NCBI GenBank assembly: GCA_037074705.1
Contig: CM073593.1
Span: 64,149,501 to 64,213,500 of the forward strand
Direction of reading: 5' to 3'
Source of the DNA: Zhengitettix transpicula
Lineage: Eukaryota; Arthropoda; Insecta; Orthoptera; Tetrigidae
DNA: 64,000 nt
The translations under genes were made by a program, and so were the position numbers. Positions 10,701-23,940 of the stretch are shown here, piece after piece (positions within the stretch are counted from its first letter, which is position 1; each line of letters starts with the position of its first letter). Under the pieces are notes generated by a model. The model did not search any database, was not told the DNA's origin, and saw nothing but the letters and a program-made list of their open reading frames with translations.

Positions 10701-11460
10701 AATACTTACAAGATAATGATATTTTCAACTATAAGTTCAGCTTATTCCTAATTCTGAAGATTGATGCTTAATTTAATCAATTATGGTTTTGGTTATCAAT
10801 TTGAATATTTAATTGATCGGAAATTGTAACATTTTAAAATTCATTATTCTTTTTTTTTAAAAAGAAATGCCAAGTAAACAATTTTATCGAATTTGTATAC
10901 ATTCGTAATACTTTTCACTGAAACAATTCCAACGGAATGATTGTTTTAATTAATTATCTTCAATATTAGACATTTAAATTCTCACCGAGAACCACGGGAG
11001 GTAAATTGCTCCCATAGTTATGAGCGCATTTCCATATATATTATCCACGTAACATACTCCTGGGTCTTCACCTTGAAATAGCTCTTAAAGAAATATTTTG
11101 TAGGAAATATGCAAATTTAAAGAAGTCTGAGCGGGCATTAATATGCGTGGCGGTGCCTAAATTAAGTTCTTTTTAATAAGCTTCCTTTTTAATTGGCAGA
11201 AGCTATCGTGCGGGACCACGATATTGGAAGAGAAAACTTATTAGAAGGTTATAATGGCAAGTTCTCGTTATGGTTAGTGATGAGCAAGAGAATAGAAAAC
11301 TTGCTGGCGGAGAGCTCTTTGGCACTCAGAAAATGAGTACGTACTTATTCATTAAGACGACATTTTAAAAGTAATGGTTTTATTCAGAAAATGAAGTGGA
11401 ATATAATGTGGGCCTATCATAAAATAACGAACTGGGCACGCCTCTCGTTTATTTCTTAAG
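10701..11460. other. AT-rich DNA, nothing recognised
   Basis: No gene, RNA or repeat signature that I can name. Confidence 0.3.
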
Positions 11461-11464
11461 CTTA

Positions 11465-11730
11465 TCTATATAAATAAAATAACAGTTTTGTATGTAAATT
11501 GCTTACAATTAATTAATTTTAGCTTATATTTACGTTTCATGAAATAGAAGATCCAAAACCCATTTCACTTAAATTCCTGTCACGCTCATTTTGTTCGCTT
11601 TTCAGAAGAAAACGGTCGGACCGATTTCGATGAAACTTAATATGGTTGTCGTATAGTAATGTATGAAGTTTTTAGGGTAGCCTATATCAAACGGCCATAC
11701 GCCGCCTGGAGGCAAAATGGCGAACGTACA
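11465..11730 (+). mobile_element. possible Helitron 5' end
   Basis: A TCTATATAAATAAAATAA start preceded by A resembles the TC starts of the Helitrons at 51.65-53.95 kb (TCTATATAATAAAA at 53947). A downstream phrase, GGTCGGACCGATTTCGATGA, is common after such starts in insects. No hairpin-CTAG 3' end was found, so the element is truncated or decayed. Confidence 0.35.
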
Positions 11731-14510
11731 AAAATCTGATTTTAACTACTTGGATAAGAATTTTGTTCCCTTTATATGTATAAAAGCTGAACATATTTTC
11801 TTGGAAGCAGTAAATAAGTTTGAGCATTTTTTAAATTGTCAAAACTGAAAATCTCGAAATTTAGAATTCAGAATCCGCCATTTACTTTTGAATTTAAGGG
11901 GCATGCTATTAGAAGGTAAACAATATCTTGCCTGTCTAGAATAGGCAATAGATTAATCTTACAGATAGAGCCAAGAAGTAACAAAAAGCATTAAATAACA
12001 AAAATCATGATACTGTAGTAACAATGAGTGACAAGTAACGCGCCGAAGAAAATTCACAGACACGAGTCTTATACTATCACTAATATATACCGTAGACAAA
12101 TTTTATGCCAAAAGCTAACGGTAAGAACCGTGCACACTGTATTTATCACCGTATGGAGTAGGCTCACAAGAGCTATTACCTAAATCTAAAGTTTCCCACT
12201 AAGTGCATAATTTCTTATGAACATTACTGTTACTATAAAAAGTTGCTGATCTTCACAATTATGCGATAAAAGTTCTAATTTCGCAAATTGTTATTTGGTT
12301 TCATGATCAAGAAAAATTAAAACACAGAGAAAAAATAAATTGACTTAATTGTTCCAAGAGTTAACAATACGGAAAGAATTTGAAGTATTTCGTCTTACTC
12401 AGTTTGTCTAAAAAATAAGAATATAATTTAGAAAAGTAAAAAAAAAGCGATTTAGTGTTAAACGCCAGAAGTGAAAAGTACTGGAGCAATAATAAGAGAA
12501 AATTAGTTCGGAAATAATTAAATATTAAAAGTATAATGATTATATATCATATAATGATAACACATAATATACATTTAATAAATATGCATCTATACATAAT
12601 ATATAAGTAATATACATATTATAAATAATATAATAATAAGTTTAATGATAGTTGATTTACCAATGTTATTCGAGTTTTCCAATTACAGAACGGTAGCTGA
12701 GGAATAAACGGAAGGAAGAAGAAACACCATGTTTTGAATACATAATTAATTTACAACTTCTATTTAATGTTCTGTATTTTTATTTTTTTATCTGAGGTAT
12801 TACATTGTTTTTATCCGTCGAATCTGATAGAAAACGTAAACAATGTAACTGCTTACAAAAATCTTAAGTAACTATCATGGAGCTTTTTTCCCTGAAGAAT
12901 TGTTAGTTATAATAAATTGGTCCACTTCACAGTGAAAAAGATAAAATATATAATTATTTCCTTTATAAAAAGTATGACGTAAAACTGAGAACAACATTAA
13001 GCTACTATCTGCTCATAAACTTCAAAAGAGTTAGGACCAAGTATACAAATATTTCATCTACATGGACTTATAAAACAAAATGGCCATGAACATTTGCTTT
13101 GTTCTAATAAGAAGTGAAATTATTCTTGATTTTGTCTTATTCCCAGCCGAAGTGCTTCACATAATTTTTTTCGTTTGGAAATAACAAGAATTGATCGACA
13201 ACAAGTAGACGTTTCTGTGAAGTGTACCACAAGATACAATCTGGAAAGATCGTCGATTTCACTGGATCATTTAGAGGTAGACAATGAAGAAGTTTTTCTT
13301 TCTGGTTCTTACGTTATTAAAAATTCTTCATTATGACTTTTCTTTCATCCGTGATAAGCAAAGATTTTTGTGCTCAATGACTCTGAATAATAGCATTCAG
13401 GAGTTTGTTTTAGAAACTTCTGTTGATATGATGTCGGTTTCGGCGTTCAATTTCCCATAAAACATGGACATCTTTTCTGATGTCTACGTAAATATTTTTC
13501 TCCTAGGAATTTTACTTTGTCCTGACTTCATCAATAGCGTCATCATTCCTGCCGATGCTGTGGATTTTTTTCTTGCAATTTGTATGTATTATAGAAATGA
13601 AAACTCCACAGATCTAAGTGTAGAAAACCACAGACAACATTGAAAATTTCATTTACGCGATGGAGATAATTTGTATAGTTCTGTTTCCCTGGGGCGAAAG
13701 TAGTAAGGGAACCGGAATATGAAAGAGAGATGCAGGAAGGAAGAAATGGAAGTCACAGAGACGTCGAAGTGTTGAAAAGGAAAGTTGCAGGCTTGTGGAT
13801 ATTAAATCAAGGTTCGCATTGTCTCTCACAGAAAGGAGAGCAATTTAGCAAGAAGATGAACTTCCCATTGAAGCAGTGCTGGGGAGGAGCGTGTCAGTTG
13901 AATTTAGAATTTGTCGCCTTCATTCGAGACTTCTATGTTCGGAAAGTTGAGAACTTGGGGCTTCTTGATTGCGTGCAAATTGTACTGAGTAAGATAAAGC
14001 CTCAAAGGATTTAGGAAAAAAATGGAGGGGAGGGAGGAGTTGCAGACAGTGAAATACATATATTGGTTAAAATAACCGGATATCAAATACTAAATTAAAA
14101 TCATGGTTTTGCGGAATTATTTGGAAAACCAATACGTATTGTAGGATATATCGATTGCTTACAATTATCGCTGAGTAGACTCTAAATAAAGGAGATAAAA
14201 AATGAAATTATAGTATGAAACATAATACTACTAAACAAAAATAAAATATTGAAATTAAAGTTTCAGGTATTAGTTAATGACAGAACAATTATGAGAGTAA
14301 ATCTAAGCTTTCCAGGATCATCGTCTTGGTAAACTGAAAACTTTATCTACCTCTGGTCTTGTAGTACAAAACTGTACTATATTGTCTCAGTTGTGTGATG
14401 GTTAGTGGTTTAATATTTCATGTAAAATAGGAAGTATAGGGGAAATGAAATAATGTTTAGGTTCCGATATGTCAAAATAGTCTTAAAAAATGAAAAAAAT
14501 TACATCTGAA
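11731..14510. other. gene-free AT-rich DNA
   Basis: Mostly AT-rich, with a very AT-dense stretch at 12530-12660. An open frame of 94 codons on + (13730-14014) shows no domain, signal peptide or splice context and is probably chance. Confidence 0.35.
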
Positions 14511-14513
14511 AAA

Positions 14514-14757
14514 AATGAATAAGAAAGATAGCCAATTAGGACAAAAAGGGTAATATATAAATACCACAAAACGTTTCTGGGATCCTTGTCCCTTTCGTCA
14601 GGTGCTAAGAAGAGCCTAGAGAAACACAACTGCACTTGTCAGTTGACAACACTCTCTAGGCTCTTCTTAGCATCTGACGAAAGGAACAAGGATCCCAGAA
14701 ATGTTGTGTGGTATTTATATTGCCCTTTTTGTCTGAATTGGCTATCTTTAATTCATT
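14514..14757. mobile_element. Penelope-like element foldback (two inverted tails)
   Basis: The arms 14514-14621 and 14653-14757 are inverted copies around a 31-base loop. Each reads, outward from the loop, GGCTCTTCTTAGCA, CTGACGAAAGG, ACAAGGATCCCAGAAA, TGTGGTATTTATAT and TTGGCTATCTTT. Both arms hold a hammerhead-like core. On the minus strand (14573-14601) CTGACGA and GAAAC flank a GGGA/TCCC stem. The + copy (14674-14702) has GGA/TCC and GAAAT. The same arms flank Penelope-type coding sequence at 21.9-22.5 kb. Confidence 0.75.
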
Positions 14758-15380
14758 ACTCTTAAAAAACTTCACATTCCGCCCACTACACATACAAACG
14801 AAAAAGAAAATCAAGTAAGTAAATGATCTGAAATAATCCGCCCTCTTATGTATTATTAAATAAATATTAAACACCCAGAGGACACAAACTATCATATTTG
14901 AATAATTGTAACTTAATTCGTCATCAATTCCTCTAAATTATGCATGAATTATAATTCCTAAATTTTCATTCTAATGTACTCATGGCAGGGTATATGCCCT
15001 CTCAATTTCTGAGTGGTATACGCTTATTTTACAACCCTAACGTCAAGCTCTGACGGACAATTTAATTTTTTTCCGTAGATTTTTGTGGTTTCAAAATTTT
15101 ACAATTTCTTTATTGTCAAAAGAGTGACCGAATAAAACCCCATTTTAAATTCGGTTCACCATTTATTGCAGTTTGTGCGCTACACTTCAAGAAGAATTAT
15201 TTTGAAACAACAAATTTGGGCTTATTATATAATATCGATTTTTTATCGTAGAAACGTAGTTAATATCACATTTTTACGTGCGTAAAATGATTGAGATAAT
15301 ATCTCTAGCATTTTACTTATTGAACACATACATTGGCAACATACCAGAATACTGTGCGATGTTACTCCAAGAAAATGAAC
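14758..15380. other. AT-rich DNA, nothing recognised
   Basis: No gene or repeat signature. Confidence 0.3.
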
Positions 15381-15381
15381 T

Positions 15382-15525
15382 TTTTTTTTTAGGGTAACTG
15401 GCTACGGGAGGGCAATCCACATAGTGGCAACTCCCCTTTAATAGCATAGGAAGGGTTTTGAAAGGGGGGATGCGGAAGGTAAGAGGAAGGTAACCAAGGG
15501 TTAACTAGGGCTCCTGGGCTATAGA
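15382..15525 (-). repeat. dispersed repeat family A, copy 2
   Basis: On + it has a T run, AGGGTAACTGGCTACGGGAGG, CTTTAATAGCATAGGAAGGG and GGGTTAACTAGGGCTCCTGG, then breaks off at about 15525. It is truncated before the conserved 60-codon frame seen in copies 3 and 5. Confidence 0.75.
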
Positions 15526-15585
15526 ACTTGGTTACCTTTTTCGTCAGGGCGTATCGTATTCCGTTCCTATCTGCGAGAGAACGGT

Positions 15586-15603
15586 GGCACCGCGATCGCG
15601 GTG
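15586..15603. repeat. 18-bp perfect GC palindrome
   Basis: GCACCGCGATCGCGGTGC, a GC-rich self-complementary word in an AT-rich setting. Function unknown. Confidence 0.8.
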
Positions 15604-17435
15604 CTTAATTTTAACGGTCTTGAACAATGTTTCAGGTAAAGCACCTGAAATAATTTTTTGTTTTTAGAATTGTGATAAGAAAATAATTTTTGTATCCAGG
15701 ACAACGTTAACGTCATTACAAACTTGATCATTACAAACTGTATCATTGCCCGATACAGGAGACAATCTTGCTAACAGTAGTTATTGCTACGTTAGACACA
15801 TAAGTCAGTTGTTTTCGGGTGTCTGATTTCTGACATTATTTTGGAATTTACTACGTTAAGAATGAAATACTCGTTTTGTAAAACGCACAAGTTGTTTGGG
15901 AAAACAAGAGTGGATAAAACTAAATCTCCGCGTGCAGACAAACTTCGGCCTCAATCTTAACACTTGTAATTTCGATTAACCATTTCATCCTTCATTTATA
16001 ATGGCGAACAATATGGTTAGGTAAACAACATGTGATTTCTTTAATGCTTTTCATAATCCCCTATACCGTATAATTAATCAATCGACATTTACACTTCAAT
16101 TCCGGCAGCGAAGAATTTTGATTTGTTTTCCCTAGTTAAATTTTGTTTTAGCTGTCTTTTATATGTCAAATTGTTTACTCATTACATCCACAATGAAGTA
16201 CGACAATGACAGCATTACTTTTACAATGCTCTCCTCACAATGTGCGACAGGTGATGAAAGCGAATTGAAGCAATTTAGTGATAATAGCTGGACAATGGCC
16301 TCTGTGCGCACATGCAGAGAAAAGAATTCCAGCGGGTAAACGAACACAATAAAAACTGTCGCACCCACAAAAATTTAAAACCAGTTGTCAGTAGGGGTGG
16401 GTTTCATTATTTCGTATGAACACTTCACGTTTAAACTCTTATTTAGCGAGTCTGCCTGTTTCATTTCTTGCAGCTTTGTTTAGGGTTCATAACTTCAAAG
16501 AATTTTCTGCATATGATACTTTATTTTTAATTACAATAACTTAGTATAATTAAATTTATGAATATTATATACAAACAAAATAAACTTCATCGAAAATTTC
16601 ACGCTCAAACAATATAAATCATAATAATAAAATAAAATAAATTATATAATGATTTATAGATTTATAATATATATTTAAATACTATATGAAGGATTTATTT
16701 AATAGCATTTACATGCCGGACAAATCCAGGAAAATTTAATATTTCTATATTTCTTATTCTCTTTAATAAAAATTAGAATTAATTACTTTATTGAACTTCT
16801 CTGAGATATTAGTTTTTCTGCTATTATAGACTACTAAGTCATCCCTCTTTTAACGATGAAAGAGTGGGACATTTAAACAGCCCAAAACGGGTCATGACGC
16901 TTAGAACACATAGGAAATATTGTTTTATTTTCCATTTCATAAGATTTAAACGGGATTTTAGGGAAGTGGCTTTGTAGAATGAAAAGTATCAAGGTGAAAG
17001 TTAGCCTGAAATCAATGTTTGTAACTGTACTAATGAATAGTTTTCTCTAGTGATAGATGTAGCAATTAAGTACTACTACATGAGATTCGAAAAACTTCAA
17101 CTTTATTTGTCTCTTTGTTGAAGTTACATGATTTTATGAGGAATATGTTATTATTTGGTGGTGCATATGAGGAAATTTGTAACGAAAATATTTATGTTTG
17201 GGGATGGAATCAGTTTTTGTCGCTAAGATATAAGAAAAATCCATATATTACTCGTATGTTCGCTAAAACGTTGTTTGAAATTGTGTGCATAAACTTTTTA
17301 AGATTTAGTTTTAAACAACTTGCGCTCCAGGCCTATTGTTTACAATTTTTGTCATTAATATTTTTATTTTCGTGTTTTAAATTTGATCATTTTTTCATTC
17401 ATAAAGAAATATACATTTACATTCATTTAAATCAA
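15604..17435. other. gene-free DNA
   Basis: AT-rich, extremely so at 16560-16700. The open frames at 16159-16368 (-) and 17115-17441 (+) have no recognisable motif. The latter runs up to the PLE remnant and might be upstream element sequence. Confidence 0.3.
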
Positions 17436-17439
17436 CATT

Positions 17440-18300
17440 GATATCACATATAAATAAACCAATTCTTTTTAATCTATTAAATGAATGGAAATATTGCTTC
17501 AGTAATTTATATAAGCATAATGTAATACATAAAATTTATTGTAAAGACTGCAATGTTTGTTACATAGGACAAAGAAAAAGGGCATTAAAAACTCTCTTTA
17601 TAGAACATATATCTAATTTAAACAACCTTCTGGCAAACATTCAGTTCTTATTCAATATGTCAATGAAAATATCTACAGTTTTTATGTATTCATGTAAATA
17701 TATTAGTATTTCAGTTAATATGACAATTATAATTTAATACATAAACAGAAAAACTGCGAATTTGTCTTAAAATGTATTATTATATTAAAACAGAAATTAC
17801 AAGATTACGACGTTTCGTCAACAATTTTTAAATTCATCAGCTAATGGACATTTATGTTAAAATTAGATGTCCAAATTTAAATTTAGTGCAATGGGATGCG
17901 TCCTATTACTATTGTAACGGAATACATTCAAAACTGTTTACCACCTGATGAAGTACCAAAATTGTGGGTGAAACGTCGTAACATTGTAATTGTTTTTTGT
18001 TTTAGTTGAATAATACAATTCTTATGACAAATTTGACGTTGTTATACTTATGTAACATTATTATATTCTAAAATAAAATTTTATGCGGGAATAAAATCTC
18101 AGAAACGTTACTCATCCATTAATGATAAAACCGATGCAAATAATCTCAACAGAATTTATGACGTTATTCTCAAATAACCTCTTTGGTATTATCCTCTTTG
18201 TTATACCTTTGTTCAGTTTATTTATAGTGTACACCACCTGATGAGGTCTACGAATTGTGGAAGATACGTAGTGGATTAGAATTTTTGTTAGTATAATATT
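17440..18300 (+). mobile_element. Penelope-like element remnant with GIY-YIG endonuclease fragment
   Basis: A + frame at 17438-17737 encodes NVIHKIYCKDCNVCYIGQRK, then RALKT...EH. This is the start of the GIY-YIG endonuclease domain of Penelope-like retroelements (normally VYKI.CKDC...YIGQT.R.LKTR..EH), with the Cys pair and YIG present. Downstream is an inverted pair of tail segments: minus 17812-17840 (CTGATGA...GAAAC) and plus 17945-17974 (CTGATGAAGTACC...GGTGAAAC). A related tail starts at 18238 (CTGATGAGGTCTACG). The reverse transcriptase is absent, so this is a dead, 5'-truncated copy, perhaps two nested ones. Confidence 0.72.
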
Positions 18301-18403
18301 ATTCAAGTATTTTTTATAATTTTTTTTGACTGACTTATTGGCTATTATATATTATTAATTTTCAATATCTGTATCAACAGTATAAATTAAATGAAACTTT
18401 TTT

Positions 18404-18461
18404 CCTTGAATGTTTGCACCCAAAACACATGACGTGTGATGCAAATTGCAAACATTCAAGG
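18404..18461. repeat. 58-bp inverted repeat
   Basis: CCTTGAATGTTTGCA (18404-18418) is followed 28 bases later by its exact reverse complement TGCAAACATTCAAGG (18447-18461). An inner ACACATGACGTGTGAT adds to the fold. It is a MITE-like or stem-loop relic without identity. Confidence 0.75.
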
Positions 18462-18469
18462 GGCTAGCA

Positions 18470-21400
18470 TCTTAAGATGACAATGACACAAATATAAAAA
18501 TTGTTACAACAAAAATATATGACATAACGTTACACAAAACTTCATGATTTTTTCAGATATCATTAGCAAATATGCAAATGAATTTCTTCTTTCCGTATCC
18601 CACAAAGTAAATTTAGATATGAATTGCTGCTAAGCCAGTTTCGAATTCAGATTTTTTTATTTCACATCTGGTTTAAAAAAATTATTTATAACAAATTTTT
18701 GTATGAAGTAATTTAATACCATACAATTCACTTTGTAAAGACAAGAATAATTATATGGAAGCAGGGATTTCTGAGAGTATGGTACTTATGGATAGCGGAG
18801 AAATAGTGGTGAAGAATAGCTTTTTAAGTGAAGCACTAATAAATCAAATTATGGAAAATTCGAAATAGATCTTTATTATTTGTTTTACACCATTGTAACA
18901 AACATAATAGCGGTAACAGAAAAGAGAATCCCAATCAGAGGATTTTCGCTGGTGCCGATCCTCTCTCACTTGCTTTCTTGATTGAACATTGGTCGGATTG
19001 GTTTCATTGGACTGGAAAGATCCGCACGTCTCGCTGAAGACAGGAGACAGCAGCTCTGTGTAAATCTCTGAGCAAGGACCGGGCTGCCGGCCAATTCAAT
19101 TAGCTACGTTAGGCGGCTCTGGCTGCAACAGAGAACAGGGGCCGAAGAACAATTAGAGCAATTAGGACAACCCTTTCCTGTCTCTTCGTGTTTTTCTTTG
19201 CGTCATCGGTAACGACGACAGCGTAGACATCGGCTCTTGGAAGCAGCTTAGAGAATGCTGGAATATACGATTCGACATTCAATACTATTTGTGAACGTCT
19301 GAATTCACGGATGTGTTTATAGTAACTGCACACATTACCCTGAAAAAATAATTATGACAGTTTGAAAACGGAGAATTTTCTCAATTTAAAACTATCATAA
19401 TATATAGTCGAACCCGGAAATTTACGTTTTCAACTTAAATCATTCTCTTTTGTGTATAAATGCACCCAGATGTAACGAGGGAAAACTCGCTAACAACAAG
19501 AAAATCTCTGGAGCTTCCGAAACTTTTCTTTGGACGGCTACGACTAGACGGAAGTATGAACAATACATAAAACCTGTCACCGTGACTGATTTTTTTTGCG
19601 AGCATTTCCAGACCGTACGTTTTGAGGTCGTCTAAATGAACGTTTAACATCCTTTGTACAACCAGATAAAATTTTATGAAAGCGAGTTTTACAGAGTCAC
19701 ATTTCGCCTGTCGTTTAAAAGACTGAAACTGGAAAAATTCTACATTTAAAACGGACATGGAGTCAAAAGGCAAAGGGTTTTTTGGTTAGTGAAAAATTTG
19801 AAATAATAAGAAAAAACGTCCGCGGCGTTCAAAATGTGACGAGTGTAAAAAAATTTGATTGTCAATTTTTAACAACTTTACTGAAGAATAAACAGTTCTA
19901 CATTCAGTCCTTAGTGAATTACAAAGTGAAAAAAAATTATAAGTTGTCAAATGAACAATTTAGTATGCATTAATTGAGTAGTTTAAAACTCAACGTAGTT
20001 CTATTCTTGAACGATTTGTCAGGAAATTTCTCTATGAACATTTTAAGTTCCCTTTAGTTTAGCTATGCAATGTAATTTTGTTATTTTATAATAATAAAAA
20101 GGGTATTTTATTTTGTTTTTTGGAATCTCTGTAAATATAATGAACCCGGTTATTACGAGCAAAATTGGACGTTAGCGTCACGCTCGTTGTGACAACAGTT
20201 CGACTGTCATAACATGATGAGAAACGACTGTCTTATTCTTCGCCGATGACTGATGAAGCTGTTAATACGAAGCTCATAAAAATTCAAAGAGTAAGCAAGT
20301 AAGTTGCTATTCCTAGAGGAGTTGGAAATGAATCAATTCATATTTTCCTCGTAATCATGGAGAAATATGGACACACTCACCTTCACAAACTACTGTTGGT
20401 GGATCCAAGTATTTTTAATTATTATGAAACCTGATCATCACTCCAAACTTTTTAAACACGTATTGACATAATAGGGTATTTTAATAAACTTTCGAGTTTC
20501 AGTGTATTTGAAATAATTATAAAATCGTGACGTTCAATTTAAAATGGTAAAATATTCTGAAACTGGAAACAAAAAATTATTTCACAAACCTCTACTAGGT
20601 GTAGGATTTATCTCAGATTTTGTGTTACATATTAGCAATGTAATAGAATAATTGATGCGTAGTCACGTTTACCCAGCATGACGCGGGCCGTGTATGACCG
20701 CTCATTTACTGATTTAAGTAATTACTCTAATGACCTATGGCACTAAATAGGGCGTAAAATTATTGTACTGCCTCATTAACACGAAGCTAATCGGAAGGTC
20801 TAGTCCTGGAGCCACTGATCGTGCAGTGTTGATGTAGAATGACCGTATTATTAAACTACCGCCAGGTTACACTAATTTTATTATCACAGATAATTATTTA
20901 ACAGTTAATTTCCTTATTATTTTATGTTTGAACATTCATATTGTCATTCAGAGGCTTTCATCCAAATATTTTCTCAGTTCATAGACACGTTCAAAATTAC
21001 ATGCTTTGTATAATGTCGTTTCGACTGCCACGTGATTTAGTTTCTTTTCCAGTTTGTGTATTATAATCTATTTGTGAACGGTCATAATAATAATTTAGTT
21101 TGAAGAAGACACCACACTCTACTACAGAGGAACAATCAAAATCGATTAAGCTGCTTGTGTCTAAGCTTCAGATTAAAACATAATTTCTCATTTTTCACAG
21201 ACTGAATGGTTGAATAAATTTTTGGGTTGAAAAATCGGAGTTTTATCGTTATAAAGAGGTGTGTCGACCCAAGTTGTCAAACCAGTGATGGAGTTCTGAA
21301 TCATCTGACCTGAAGACGAGCATTAACTTATGTTTATTTTCCTTAAACTTTTCTTTTCTCTCACTATGACAGTTTTAGACATTTGACAACTAATGTTTTC

Positions 21401-21920
21401 CGTGCCTAGTCGTATTATTCCTACATTCTTCTAAAATTTCTCCTTAAAATTCTACCTGTCAGACAGTGGAATAGTCGTAGACGTAATTGAGTTGTCTCCC
21501 CTATATAAATACAGCTTTCTCTAGTTTGTTAACTCAACAAATTATTTTCCTACTCAATGTTGAATTAATTAATTACGTCTAAGTTAAACTGTATTTCACT
21601 ATTAACACGAAATGATTGGTCATCAAATTCCAAACATAAGATAACTCACCATTAGTATAATGGGTCTGAAAATGAGTTAAGACTGATCACGTGACACTTC
21701 GAAATCCAGAATTTTTTTTATCTAAGATGAGAGTGTGGCAGTCGTTCTAGTAGGACAAAGCCCTAAATGTAGTGAAAATTAAAATAAAATGAAAAAATTT
21801 ACGTCTGATTCCAGAAAACTAGTATTTATTTTCTCAAGCCAAAATTCCCTTTTATGCTGAATGAATTGGAAGAGATTAAAATAATGTATGTATCTATTCA
21901 TTTAAAATGAAAAATTTCCG
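18470..21920. other. gene-free DNA
   Basis: A GC-richer patch at 18950-19250 and a 112-codon minus-strand frame (19435-19773) have no recognised domain. An isolated TATATAAATA at 21503-21512 has no convincing initiator downstream. Confidence 0.3.
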
Positions 21921-21927
21921 TCTGAGT

Positions 21928-22470
21928 GAATAAGGAAGATAGCCAATACAGACAAAAAAGGGTATATAAATACCACACGTTTCTGGGATCCTTGTTCCTT
22001 TCGTCAGATGCTAAGAAGAGCCTAGGGAAACACAACTTCCCATTGATAAACAATCTATATAAACATATAAACAGTTCTAAACATACATTTGATTGGCAAA
22101 ATGCTAAGATTTTAGACATTGACATCAGGAACAATTCCAGACTCATTTCGGAGATGCTTCACATTAGATCCAACATCACAGCTATTAATGTACAAACAGA
22201 CACTATTAAACTCAATAATTGCTATGATCCCTTATTATTACGCTAAAACTTCTGTTTGCCCATTGTCGTTGCTTCCTTATTGTTACGCCAATCCTTCGGC
22301 TCTCCCATTGTCGTTACGTTTTCGTCGCTTTTGAGTGTTTTCAACTGACCAGTGCAGTTGTGTTTCTCTAGGCTCTTCTTAGCACCCGAAGAAAGGTTCA
22401 AGGATCCCAGAAGCGTTGTGTGGTATTTAAATACCCTTTTTTTTGCCTGTATTGGCTATCTTTCTTATTC
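21928..22470 (+). mobile_element. Penelope-like element remnant between inverted tails
   Basis: The arms 21928-22036 and 22357-22470 are inverted copies of the same tail as at 14.5 kb. Between them a + frame encodes NNLYKHINSSKHTFDWQNAK, then ILDID...RLISEMLHI...QTDTIKLNN to a stop at 22246. This is the C-terminal part of the Penelope-type endonuclease region, typically H....HTFDW....ILDIE....R...E..HI....N.Q.D. Only the 3' end of the ORF survives. The flanking inverted tails fit the inverted terminal repeats known for some Penelope copies. Confidence 0.78.
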
Positions 22471-22474
22471 AAAA

Positions 22475-23405
22475 TTAAAATAAAATTAGTATAATGCGGA
22501 CTGGAATTAAAAATTTACTTTAGTTTTGATTAATGTCTCTGATGTATTTAGTACTTGCTTAACTATTCATGTTTTGATGAGGAGGCTAATATATGACTTA
22601 TACTCTATTTGCTTTAACAAATTTTGCGGACTGATTGGACTAAAATACAGAGGCCAGTAATCGGAAGAAAAAGAACAATGAGACTTAAGTGAGGAACTGC
22701 ATAATGAATGTTTGTAAATGGAAATTATAAGTTAGATATACGATATACTAAGGGGGAGTGGATATATAATAACAAAAGGTAAACGTAAAGCTCAATTTTA
22801 TATGTGGGGCTGAAATTATGATATGGATTCCAGTGCTGTGGGACTCCTATTGCATAAGTTAAAAATCACAGATGACTATAGAGCAGAATACTTGTTAATA
22901 TTGAGTTGCTGAGAATTTACTACTGTTATCTGCATTTAATTACTTCTGTTATGGCTTAAAGTGTGAGTTTTAAGTTGTTGTTTTCTTTTCATCTCACCGC
23001 TCCTCCAAACATTCTTTTTCCTCAACCCTTCCTCGAACCGATAAAGCAGAGAGGTTAGGGAGCCATTTCGTTTGAACTAAAAGTGGTCATGAGTAATTGA
23101 AAACCACCCTTCTATAAGCCTACAGCTTTCCACACCATTAACTTAACCTGTTCATAGCAGCCGCGTTCATATCGGAAGGGAATAAGGCTGCTACGGCATA
23201 CACAAAAAAACAAGAACTGGCGTAGTGGGATGTGCCGCCTAAACGTTTGGCTTGGTTTTGTTACATCTTATAACGCACATTAGTACAAACACTTCACTGG
23301 GAAAATTTCATAAATTTTATTTATCATAATAATTATTTAATTTATATTTAAGTTATACTGTAAATGTAGTATAACATGTTATTATATTAATTAATTCTTT
23401 CCTTC
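22475..23405. other. gene-free DNA
   Basis: No gene or repeat signature. A more balanced block at 22990-23260 is unidentified. Confidence 0.3.
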
Positions 23406-23409
23406 GTTC

Positions 23410-23605
23410 TATTGCTCATTGCCGTCATGGCCAAGCTGTCATCTTCCACGACACATTCCGAATTTTTTGATATGGCAGGTGGTTCGAATAGCGATCCGCC
23501 TTCAGCCATAACTTCAGTTTTCATGATCATGACGAGTACAAACATCCAAGTCGGGATTCAAACCCGGGACCTCTGTGATGCTGACCGCGACAACAGGTCT
23601 GCGAT
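23410..23605 (-). repeat. tRNA-derived SINE (family 1)
   Basis: Reverse complement: GGTCAGCATCACAGAGG, TCCCGGGTTTGAATCCCGAC (B box), TGGATGTTTGTACTCG, TGATCATGAAAACTG and AAGGCGGATCG. The same order of words occurs in the + copy at 59.46-59.63 kb. The B box and shared body identify a Pol III SINE, not a tRNA. Confidence 0.75.
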
Positions 23606-23938
23606 CGAAATTAACAGGTTTATAAAAATTTGTTTCAAAAAAATTATTGGTCAATTTAACCACAGTTCGACTGGTTTAGGAAAACAATAATTTTTATGTC
23701 AAATATGTTTTCATTTCGCTATATGTTTGGACATGCATGCGAGAATATATAAGAATTTTTTTCATATGTAAGGTTTTCTGGAAGACAATTTGATTTATAG
23801 TTTTTGCATATTTAAAATTTTTTAATACGTAATGACACGCAATTAATTCCAAATATATTTTTTTTTACTGGTATTACACAATTCTCTCGTTGCATTTTCA
23901 CCAAGAATCTCTCCAATGTGGTATTATAATTCTTCATT
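23606..23938. other. AT-rich spacer, nothing recognised
   Basis: No feature apart from short A and T runs. Confidence 0.3.
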
Positions 23939-23940
23939 AC

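Noticed and set aside
19435..19773. 112-codon minus-strand frame as a gene
   Set aside because: No recognisable motif, and an open frame on the opposite strand overlaps it.
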